A stretch of DNA of 13,284 nucleotides from JARRRL01 sp037380725 (GTDB lineage Bacteria > Pseudomonadota > Gammaproteobacteria > Pseudomonadales > JANQJO01): NCBI GenBank assembly GCA_037380725.1, contig JARRRL010000119.1, positions 1 through 13,284 of the forward strand, written 5' to 3'. The notes beneath the pieces were generated by a model. The model was given only the letters and a program-made list of their open reading frames with translations. It ran no database searches and was not told where the DNA came from. The position numbers were made by a program, and so were the translations under genes. Of this stretch, positions 7,101 through 13,284 are shown piece after piece (positions within the stretch are counted from its first letter, which is position 1; every line of letters begins with the position of its first letter).

Positions 7101-7490
7101 TCATCCAACGCGTGATGTCGCTTCTTGCCCCATGGAAGCGATGACAACCAGTAACCCAATGGATATTAAAAAAATACCCAACCACCGCAAGCCATTCATG
7201 GGCTCCGACAAAAACCAATTCGCCGCCACAATCACCAAAACAATTTGAAGTGAAAAAATGGCCTGCGCCACATTCAGCGGCATACGCCGCAGCACCATAA
7301 TGTACAATAAAAAAGCGAGCACAAAAATCACCGCACCCATTACCACATAACCATTCACAATGGTAAAAGGCCAGAAACCACCAAAACCTGGCCGCATAGC
7401 GCCGAGCTTCAACAACATATTCGCACTGACCGTGCAACACATACTGCCCAGAATAAACAAGGCCGTAAGCCAATAACTGGCGTCTTTCAT
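7101..7490 (-). CDS. small EamA/SMR-type four-helix membrane protein
   Basis: Inner-membrane protein of 129 residues with four predicted helices, at about residues 7-27, 44-70, 76-97 and 103-122. Such half-size EamA/SMR-like proteins usually work as dimers. Relatives include small multidrug exporters and the ArnE/ArnF subunits that flip undecaprenyl-linked aminoarabinose. The GAMRPG loop after helix 1 and the SEPMNGLRWLGIFLISIGL segment at helix 4 are typical of this fold. ATG 7490 has AAGGGG 5 bases upstream. That site overlaps the methyltransferase stop, leaving a 10-base gap, so the two are very probably cotranscribed. The substrate cannot be told from sequence; a role in moving a product or lipid-linked precursor made by its neighbours is inferred. 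The overlapping frame 7081-7473 is rejected because it is less hydrophobic and less well placed. Confidence 0.85.
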   Translation of the reverse strand: MKDASYWLTALFILGSMCCTVSANMLLKLGAMRPGFGGFWPFTIVNGYVVMGAVIFVLAFLLYIMVLRRMPLNVAQAIFSLQIVLVIVAANWFLSEPMNGLRWLGIFLISIGLLVVIASMGQEATSRVG

Positions 7491-7500
7491 TTCATCCCCT

Positions 7501-8481
7501 TCATACTAAAGGTTTTCGAACGCTGGCCACGACCTGTAGACCCGCCCGCTGGAGTCGCGTCTGGCGTGTACACCAATGATCCACACGCGTCGCCATTGCC
7601 GTCAATCCGCTTATTCCAGGGATAAAACGAAAAAAACGATTGAACCACAACACATCGCTGTTCATAAACAAACAGAATCCCAAAAAACCATACGTTCGCC
7701 ACGTCACCTCATCCTGAAACCCACTGTTGCGCAGCAAGGGCACCGTTTCATCAAACCGCAAAGGGCGCTCTGTATCGTGATCCAACAACGGTGAAATGCG
7801 ATAAATCAAGGCGCGGATACATCGCCACAACCAAAAATCACTGACCGGTTCTCGAAACACAAAATACCCTCCCGGTTTCAGCACGCGAAACACTTCATTA
7901 AATAAAACCTGCCGATTCGGGACGTGATGAATGCCGCCAAACATAAAAACGTAATCAGCGCATTCATCCACCAGCGGTACCGAGGTGGCGTCGCCTTGCA
8001 CGAAAAACAAATTATCCTGTGGTGATTTCTTTCTGCCACGTTCCAACATCGAAATCGAAATGTCCACGCCAACACCCAGTTGCATCCGCTGCCCCAACAA
8101 CTGAACGGCTTCACCCGCACCGCAACACAACTCCACACAGCGGCCCAAAGCACGACCCGCAGACAAGGTATCCAACAAGGCTTGCATTTGTTGATCCAGA
8201 TAGGCTGTGTAGACACGCGTATGGGGATACCCCAGATTCACGTTATACTGCTCAGCAATCGCATCGTAATGCTTCTGTTGAGCCAACGACGCGGCGGACA
8301 ACTTATGCTCAGCAAACAGCGGGATACCCGAGGCGGTCACACGATAACGGTGCTGCTCATCCGCTGCCACACAGCGCCGCTCCCCCTCTTGAACCAAAGA
8401 GACCGGTAGTCGCGTTTCTGGGCAACGCAGCAAAGACCAGGCCGACGATTCAACTGTCTGATGGCTTAGCTCTTGATCCAT
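7501..8481 (-). CDS. class I SAM-dependent methyltransferase with Trm112-like N-terminus
   Basis: Methyltransferase of about 326 residues. The N-terminal 60 residues resemble a Trm112p-like module (LLRCPETRLPVSL, then YRVTASGIPLFA), but of the usual zinc-binding CPxC only one Cys remains. The Rossmann core then shows motif I VELCCGAGE, the acidic loop GVGVDIS, motif II DYVFMFGGIHHV and LKPGGYFVFREP, typical of small-molecule or lipid methyltransferases (Methyltransf_11 type). The C-terminal third (YGFLGFCLFMNSDVLWFNRFF) is rich in aromatic residues and may bind a hydrophobic substrate or membrane. I prefer ATG 8481 because GGGAG lies 8 bases upstream; ATGs at 8496 and 8526 are in frame but lack a good site. 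About 106 bases separate it from bioD. No terminator is visible there, so transcription could continue from the biotin operon. Confidence 0.88.
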   Translation of the reverse strand: MDQELSHQTVESSAWSLLRCPETRLPVSLVQEGERRCVAADEQHRYRVTASGIPLFAEHKLSAASLAQQKHYDAIAEQYNVNLGYPHTRVYTAYLDQQMQALLDTLSAGRALGRCVELCCGAGEAVQLLGQRMQLGVGVDISISMLERGRKKSPQDNLFFVQGDATSVPLVDECADYVFMFGGIHHVPNRQVLFNEVFRVLKPGGYFVFREPVSDFWLWRCIRALIYRISPLLDHDTERPLRFDETVPLLRNSGFQDEVTWRTYGFLGFCLFMNSDVLWFNRFFRFIPGISGLTAMATRVDHWCTRQTRLQRAGLQVVASVRKPLV

Positions 8482-8587
8482 GCCTGCATCTCCCATACTC
8501 ACAACTCGCCATTCACCTTTCAGCATTCACTATTCATGACTGAAGGCAGTATAGGTCAAGGATACGGGGGGCATTCACCGAACCACT

Positions 8588-9322
8588 TTAAGCAAAACTG
8601 GATATCAGACAATCTGCCGCCCGCTCCACGAGCGCCGTCATGTGTTTGTCTTGGCTTTGCGCAAGGTGAGGTTCAGTTCGTGTTAACCACGGCACCATTC
8701 CCAATAAGGGTGTCGACAACTGCGATTCGAGCCAGGCACAATTTTCGGCCACATGAGGCAGGTGAGCGTCGACTTGACAAGCGATCCAGCCCGCCACGGG
8801 CAAACCACTCGACTCAATGGCCCGATGTGTCAGCAAAGCGTGATTCAAACAACCCAATCGCAATCCAACCACTTGAATAACAGGCCACCCTAAGCCGATC
8901 GCCACATCCGCCATGGTCTCGCAATCATTGATCGGCGCAAACCATCCTCCAGCCCCCTCCGCCAACACCCAATCCACATCCGTTAAAACCGCATCACGAA
9001 TTCGGCTCACCAGGTTCGATGCGTTTACGGTGAATGCGTGTCGCTTAGCAGCAATGTGTGGTGAGCACGCTTCAGGTAACGCACACGGATTCAGGTCTTC
9101 ATAGGGCATTTGCTGTGTCGCGTAGTGCGCCAACAACTGCGCATCGCTGTTTTCCCAGCGTTGACGTTCAACACTGTATTCACACCCAGCTGCCACCGGT
9201 TTAAATGCCTGAGTTCGCCACCCCAAGCGAGCCGCTGCACACAACAGCGCTGCACAAGTCAAAGTTTTCCCCACTTCCGTGTCTGTACCCGCCACAAAAT
9301 AGGCGCCCGCTGTTAACGTCAT
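8588..9322 (-). CDS. bioD: dethiobiotin synthetase BioD
   Basis: ATP-dependent enzyme that carboxylates DAPA and closes the ureido ring to give dethiobiotin, the step before BioB, in the cytoplasm. The 244-residue length is close to the family norm (about 225-240). The P-loop GTDTEVGKT lies at residues 12-20, with KPVAAG (K41), NSDAQLL, SPHIAAK, the EGAGGWFAP loop near residue 115, VVGLRLGCLNHALLT and GMVPWL. No key residue is missing. GTG at 9325 is possible, but AGAGG sits 5 bases before ATG 9322, so that start is preferred. It is last of the biotin genes, 102 bases after bioHC. That spacer contains two short tandem repeats. Confidence 0.96.
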   Translation of the reverse strand: MTLTAGAYFVAGTDTEVGKTLTCAALLCAAARLGWRTQAFKPVAAGCEYSVERQRWENSDAQLLAHYATQQMPYEDLNPCALPEACSPHIAAKRHAFTVNASNLVSRIRDAVLTDVDWVLAEGAGGWFAPINDCETMADVAIGLGWPVIQVVGLRLGCLNHALLTHRAIESSGLPVAGWIACQVDAHLPHVAENCAWLESQLSTPLLGMVPWLTRTEPHLAQSQDKHMTALVERAADCLISSFA

Positions 9323-9342
9323 CACAACCTCTTTTCTTTTTA

Positions 9343-9372
9343 TTCCGTGCTGAATCTTTCCATGCTGAAGCT
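9343..9372. repeat. 15-base imperfect tandem repeat between bioHC and bioD
   Basis: TTCCGTGCTGAATCT (9343-9357) is followed directly by TTCCATGCTGAAGCT (9358-9372), 13 of 15 identical. It lies 20 bases upstream of the bioD ribosome binding site on the coding strand. No clear hairpin accompanies it; it may just reflect slippage in a neutral spacer. Confidence 0.7.
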
Positions 9373-9412
9373 TTGTATTCCATGCGGATCGTTCTGACGC
9401 AGGTCATCCTGT

Positions 9413-9434
9413 TTCACGACTTCTTCACGACTTC
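9413..9434. repeat. 11-base perfect tandem repeat at the bioHC stop codon
   Basis: TTCACGACTTC occurs twice in a row, at 9413-9423 and 9424-9434. The inner copy includes the end of bioHC (AAG TCG TGA on the coding strand); the other lies just past it. The duplication leaves the BioHC C-terminus unchanged and lengthens the spacer to bioD. Confidence 0.85.
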
Positions 9435-11035
9435 TGCCACCACACAAAACCCACTTCATAAGCCAATGGCAAACGACAACGACTGGTGCGTGCGCGATCA
9501 TAAAACGCCTGTAACCGTTTCCATTGTCGCGGCGTGGTTAATCCTGAACGCCCGCCCTGATGCGCCGAAGCGGCACCCATAGCCAATAAACTCGCTCGCA
9601 GACAGGCTAAATCCTCGTGTTCCGTATAAAATCGCTGCGACCACCACTGACACGCCGCACTCGGCTGCCTCGCCAACAGCGCCAGTATCTCCGTCCAGTC
9701 AGGAAACGACACCGTATGAGAATAATCATCAATTTGTGCCCAAGCCGCTCTTAATTCTGAAAAACTGCCCGCAACCGGCAGCGCCAGCCCCAACCAAGCA
9801 CCCGGTCGTAATAGCGCCATCCATGCTTGCAAAGCGTGAACAGGGCGCTCCACCCAATGCAACGCAAAATTGCTCACAACAACATCCCAGCTGTCCGCCC
9901 CGCTCGGCAAGCTCATCGCTGGATCTTCCAAATAGCCGTGACACCATTGCAAGCGCGCATCCGGTAATCGCCGCGCCGCCTCCGCCAACATGGCCGTCGA
10001 ACCATCCAATCCGGTTAAATGCCAAGCAGGCTGTGCGCCCCAACGTTGACACCAATATTCACCGATATAACCCGAGCCAGAACCCAAATCCAGTACACGA
10101 GACGCCGCCGACAAGGCCTTTTCCGGGCCTCGACGCAACAAGCTACGCGCCACAGCGCGTTGCAAGGCACTGCCCGCGTTATAACGCGCCGCCACAGCAC
10201 CAAATCCATCAATTGCACGATGATTAATCGCATCAATCGCTGGCGTAAACGACACACTGACTGCGTGATCCGCTGACTCACAGACCGATGAAAACGTCTC
10301 CATCAATGCCGACGCCACACAGGACGCAGCTCGCCCCTGAAACGGCGCATGCCCTACCCCGTCAAGACGTTTTACGCGCACAAAAGGACTCAAGCTCAGC
10401 AACGCATCCGCTTGCGCGGCAGGCAATAAGGGATCCTGGTCGCCGACTAAAAAAACAATTGGTTTTTGAATCCGTGTGATCTGTTCACGCACATCCGCCG
10501 ATTGCAACCAATGCAGTTCCTCATTCAAGTCCGTGGCATGGTTGGCGTACAAATCCACGCCTTGCGCAATCAACTCGGCAACAAACTGATTATCCGCCAA
10601 CCGTGAAGCCGACTCATCCGCACTCGCCCGTGACTCACCGGCGGCAATCATGCGATAAAACCGCTTTAAGGTTTGTTTCGGTTGTTTGGCCCAGCGTTGT
10701 AACAAATCCCGCCACTGATCCACGGCAATAGCGAAAGGCCATGTGTCTGTGGCACAGAACTGTGCCGTCCCCGCCAACACGACGATGCCTTCACACAAGG
10801 GATCATCCGCAGCCATTTCAATGGCTCGCAGCCCCCCCATCGACCACCCGCACCACCATCGGGGTGTTTTATCTTCGGGATGCGCCAACTCATGCGCCCA
10901 GGCAGCCCGCTCACGCTTTCCCATTGGCGCTACATGACAATCGGGCTGCTCGCCTTCCGGCCAGGGTAATTCGTCCAAACGCGATGCCAACCAGGCTGGA
11001 TCAATCGCCCAACCCGCGTACCACAAACACCTCAT
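9425..11035 (-). CDS. bioHC: bifunctional BioHC: pimeloyl-ACP methyl ester esterase fused to malonyl-ACP O-methyltransferase
   Basis: Fusion of two enzymes that bracket pimeloyl-ACP synthesis. BioC methylates malonyl-ACP so that it can be elongated by fatty acid synthesis; BioH removes the methyl ester once the chain is C7. Residues 1 to about 255 form an alpha/beta hydrolase with the BioH nucleophile motif GWSMGG (S65), the acid in VGDQDPL (D201) and the base in GVGHAPF (H229). Residues from about 275 on are BioC. They open with the family signature FGAVAARYNAGSALQRAVA, followed by SAM motif I VLDLGSGSGY, GLDGSTAML, and WDVVVSNFALHWV. In Pseudomonas separate bioH and bioC sit at the same operon position, so a fusion of adjacent genes is likely. 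ATG 11035 is 6 bases past the bioF stop, with GGGTG 7 bases upstream. TTG 11041 is a weaker alternative. All catalytic residues are present. Confidence 0.93.
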   Translation of the reverse strand: MRCLWYAGWAIDPAWLASRLDELPWPEGEQPDCHVAPMGKRERAAWAHELAHPEDKTPRWWCGWSMGGLRAIEMAADDPLCEGIVVLAGTAQFCATDTWPFAIAVDQWRDLLQRWAKQPKQTLKRFYRMIAAGESRASADESASRLADNQFVAELIAQGVDLYANHATDLNEELHWLQSADVREQITRIQKPIVFLVGDQDPLLPAAQADALLSLSPFVRVKRLDGVGHAPFQGRAASCVASALMETFSSVCESADHAVSVSFTPAIDAINHRAIDGFGAVAARYNAGSALQRAVARSLLRRGPEKALSAASRVLDLGSGSGYIGEYWCQRWGAQPAWHLTGLDGSTAMLAEAARRLPDARLQWCHGYLEDPAMSLPSGADSWDVVVSNFALHWVERPVHALQAWMALLRPGAWLGLALPVAGSFSELRAAWAQIDDYSHTVSFPDWTEILALLARQPSAACQWWSQRFYTEHEDLACLRASLLAMGAASAHQGGRSGLTTPRQWKRLQAFYDRARTSRCRLPLAYEVGFVWWQKS

Positions 11036-11041
11036 ACTCAA

Positions 11042-12316
11042 TCACCCATCCAACTCGGACACCGTCACGCTGTTTGGTGCCACACCGTGCTCTTCCGTTC
11101 GGGTTACACCAGGAGTAGAAAAAATCGGCGGAGATAGCAGTCCCGACGCTTTCGCCTGAGCAAGCGCATGAATCAAGTTCTTCACGTCCTCAACGCGGTG
11201 CGCAGCGGTCAAGGTAATGCGCAAACGCGCTGTTCCTTCTGGCACCGTTGGTGGACGAATCGCTTGAACCCAAAACCCGTGTGTCGCCAGAAAATCCCGC
11301 AATGCCATCGCCTGCTGTCCTGTCCCCACCTTCAAGGGTTGTATGGGGGTAAAACTATCCATCAGCGGGATATCATGCGCTGCGGCACCGCGACGAAAGG
11401 TCACAATATTCTGCTGCAATTGATCCCGCAGACAGTGTTCACGCTCAAGAATAGCCAGACTCGTACGCACAGCCGCCACACTCGTTGGCGCTAAAGCTGT
11501 CGTATAGATATAAGGACGAGCCCGTTGCACCAGCACCTCAATCAACTGAGCGGATCCCGCCACAAAAGCACCATTTCCACCCAAAGACTTACCGAAGGTG
11601 GCCGTCAAAATGGGAATCTGCGATTGCCCCAAACCATAGCCCGCTACACTACCTCGTCCACGGTGACCCACCACACCTATACCATGGGCGTCATCGACCA
11701 CCATTACGGTTGACTCCCCCAGCGCCGCGACCATCTCTGACAACGGTGCTAAATCACCGTCCATGCTGAACACACCATCGGTGATCACCGCGCACAAGCC
11801 TCGACTCTGCGTGCGCGCTGTCTCCAGTCGTGCACGGAGCGCGGACACATCGTTGTGCGCGAAACGCAACAAGCGCGCCCGAGACAACATGGCGGCATCT
11901 TGCAATGAAGCGTGATTCAAACGATCCGTTATCAACACATCATCACGCCCAAACAACGTACTGATCACAGCAAGATTGGCTAAAAAACCAGATGAAAACA
12001 CCAAAGCCGCTTCTCGACCCGTAAAATCCGCCAAGGCTTGCTCCAGCGCGCGATGCCCCGCACGATAGCCCGAAACGAGCGCGGATGAGGTGCCGCCCGC
12101 ACCCTCGTCATGGGCGGCTCGCTGAACCGCTTCAATCACTTCAGGATGATGACTCAATCCTAAATAGTCATTACTTGAAAAATTAACCAGGCGTCGCCCA
12201 TCCAGCATCAGCGTTGTCGCACTGGATTGGGTCACTTCTGGACGTCGACGCTGGCGACCACGTTGTGCATCCATCGTTAAAAAATGTGCTAATCGTGACT
12301 CAAGTTGAGAAATCAT
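11042..12316 (-). CDS. bioF: 8-amino-7-oxononanoate synthase BioF
   Basis: PLP enzyme that condenses pimeloyl-ACP (or -CoA) with L-alanine to give KAPA, the first step of biotin ring assembly. The fold-type I aminotransferase-like chain shows FSSNDYLGLS (residues 46-55), GTSSALVSGY, DRLNHASL (H135, stacking on PLP), TDGVFSMDGDLAPL, VVDDAHG (D208, H211) and FGKSLGGNG with the PLP lysine K243. It ends with LRITLTAAH near residue 372. At 424 residues it is about 35-40 longer than E. coli BioF; the extra is a C-terminal tail rich in Pro, Ser and Thr after residue 390. AGGGAGGA lies about 10 bases before ATG 12316. It is 36 bases after bioB and abuts bioHC. Confidence 0.96.
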   Translation of the reverse strand: MISQLESRLAHFLTMDAQRGRQRRRPEVTQSSATTLMLDGRRLVNFSSNDYLGLSHHPEVIEAVQRAAHDEGAGGTSSALVSGYRAGHRALEQALADFTGREAALVFSSGFLANLAVISTLFGRDDVLITDRLNHASLQDAAMLSRARLLRFAHNDVSALRARLETARTQSRGLCAVITDGVFSMDGDLAPLSEMVAALGESTVMVVDDAHGIGVVGHRGRGSVAGYGLGQSQIPILTATFGKSLGGNGAFVAGSAQLIEVLVQRARPYIYTTALAPTSVAAVRTSLAILEREHCLRDQLQQNIVTFRRGAAAHDIPLMDSFTPIQPLKVGTGQQAMALRDFLATHGFWVQAIRPPTVPEGTARLRITLTAAHRVEDVKNLIHALAQAKASGLLSPPIFSTPGVTRTEEHGVAPNSVTVSELDG

Positions 12317-12352
12317 GCTGCCTGGTTCCTCCCTTCCGACCCGGAATACTGA

Positions 12353-13284
12353 CTAACTCAGAGTGCGGCACGGAATTTTATCCTCTGCCGCCTGTGTCAT
12401 CGTTGCCGAAAAAGACAGGCCGAGCTTCGACAACAGCGTGAGGTCCGCTTGTGTTTGTGGGTTATCCGTCGTTAACAGCGAGTCGCCGTAAAAGATAGAG
12501 TTGGCACCGGCGTAAAAACACCAGGCTTGCATTTCATCAGACATCGCCGTACGACCAGCCGAAAGCCGAACACGCGACATTGGCATCACAATACGCGCCA
12601 CCGCAATCGTACGAACAAACTCGAACGGTTCAATCGACTGCACATCTTCAAGGGGCGTGCCCGCCACGCGCACCAACATATTGATCGGTACACTTTCTGG
12701 GTGCTCAGACAAATTGGTCAATTGCTGCAACATGCTCGCGCGATCTCGGCGATTTTCGCCTAAACCTAAAATACCGCCACAGCACACTTTCATGCCAGCG
12801 GCACGGACACGATCCAATGTATCGAGGCGCTCTTGATACGTCCGCGTGGTGATGACCTGCTCATAATGCTCAGGCGAAGTATCTAAGTTATGATTGTAAT
12901 AATCCAAACCCGCTTCGCGCAGCACATGCGTCTGATCTGCATCCAGCATCCCCAAGGTCATGCAGGTCTCAAGCCCCATGCCCTTCACCATACGAATCAT
13001 ATCCACAAGCTGGGGCATCGCGGACGCCGGAGGGGAGCGCCATGCCGCCCCCATACAAAAACGAGATGCACCCAGGTTTACCGCTTTTTGAGCTTCCGCC
13101 TGCACACAGTCCAACGAGAGCAGTTTTTCCTTCTCCAATCCGGTGTGATAGTGACCGCTCTGCGAACAGTATTTGCAGTCTTCTGGACACGCGCCCGTCT
13201 TAATACTCAGCAATGTACTCATCTGTACCGACGCATCGGGAAACTGATGCTGGTGCACAGCACGTGCCTGGTCGATCAATTCAA
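12353..13284 (-). CDS. bioB: biotin synthase BioB (5' end beyond the window)
   Basis: Radical SAM enzyme that inserts sulfur into dethiobiotin to make biotin. The [4Fe-4S] cluster motif CPEDCKYC (CxxxCxxC) binds SAM. The ligands of the sulfur-donating [2Fe-2S] cluster are present as RFCMGAAW, TCMTLGM and KVCCGGI, plus the arginine in VRLSAGR. YYNHNLDTSPE and TTRTYQERLDTL are diagnostic. The frame stays open to the window edge. The first visible in-frame start-like codon, TTG at 13279, follows an in-frame Glu codon and aligns inside the protein. About 25-30 N-terminal residues and the operon promoter therefore lie outside. The C-terminus lacks the acidic tail of E. coli BioB. It is the first visible gene of bioB-bioF-bioHC-bioD. 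Confidence 0.96.
   Translation of the reverse strand, partial: ELIDQARAVHQHQFPDASVQMSTLLSIKTGACPEDCKYCSQSGHYHTGLEKEKLLSLDCVQAEAQKAVNLGASRFCMGAAWRSPPASAMPQLVDMIRMVKGMGLETCMTLGMLDADQTHVLREAGLDYYNHNLDTSPEHYEQVITTRTYQERLDTLDRVRAAGMKVCCGGILGLGENRRDRASMLQQLTNLSEHPESVPINMLVRVAGTPLEDVQSIEPFEFVRTIAVARIVMPMSRVRLSAGRTAMSDEMQAWCFYAGANSIFYGDSLLTTDNPQTQADLTLLSKLGLSFSATMTQAAEDKIPCRTLS

Noticed and set aside
8019..8543. 174-residue open frame on the + strand opposite the methyltransferase
   Set aside because: It is exactly antisense to a well-supported gene, low in complexity and rich in His, Pro, Thr and Arg, with no recognisable motif.
8527..8587. Sigma-70 promoter before the methyltransferase (TTGACC and TATACT near 8552-8564 on the - strand)
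   Set aside because: The two hexamers are directly adjacent, and neither has a good partner at 16-18 bases, so they are not listed as a promoter.
9736..10227. 163-residue open frame on the + strand inside bioHC
   Set aside because: Its Pro/Thr/His/Arg-rich composition is typical of the reverse complement of a GC-rich gene; bioHC is clearly the real gene.

Overview
The window looks like a gammaproteobacterium, probably near the Cellvibrionales/Pseudomonadales. Three things point that way. The biotin genes run bioB-bioF-bioH-bioC-bioD, the order known from Pseudomonas. bioH and bioC are fused in frame, as in the bifunctional BioHC proteins I recall from Saccharophagus/Teredinibacter relatives. 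A prkA-yeaH-spoVR block, typical of proteobacterial stationary-phase/stress genes, sits alongside. The assignment comes from gene content and remembered protein families, not from a search.

Layout: two gene groups converge on a spacer at about 4911-5180. On the + strand are prkA (220-2142), yeaH (2288-3430) and spoVR/ycgB (3443-4903). On the - strand, read right to left, are bioB (runs off the right edge), bioF, bioHC and bioD (13284 to 8588). These are followed by a small group: a class I SAM methyltransferase (8481-7501), a four-helix EamA/SMR-type membrane protein (7490-7101) and a glutamine-dependent asparagine synthetase-like gene (7060-5181). No gap without a gene exceeds 300 bases. The longest, about 270 bases, holds two stem-loops and two T-tracts.

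How the genes work together: BioC and BioH start and finish the pimeloyl-ACP chain on fatty-acid enzymes. BioF makes KAPA, BioD closes the ureido ring, and BioB inserts sulfur. BioA is not in the window. PrkA (AAA+ ATPase) and YeaH (VWA protein) are a classic AAA+/VWA pair, with SpoVR as their usual companion. The methyltransferase, small transporter and amidotransferase have tight junctions and could modify a small or lipid-linked molecule, but their product is unknown.

The most striking observation is that three genes each lack one conserved segment of roughly 100-150 nt while both flanks align well. yeaH has an in-frame loss of the strand carrying the DxSxS metal site. spoVR has an out-of-frame loss near the C-terminus. 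The asparagine synthetase has lost its SGDGGDE segment and is frameshifted. Either this genome is decaying by short deletions or the assembly dropped short pieces, and read mapping would decide. I did not find a convincing new defence, mobile or CRISPR system. The rest is well-known housekeeping or stress genes plus the uncharacterised three-gene group.
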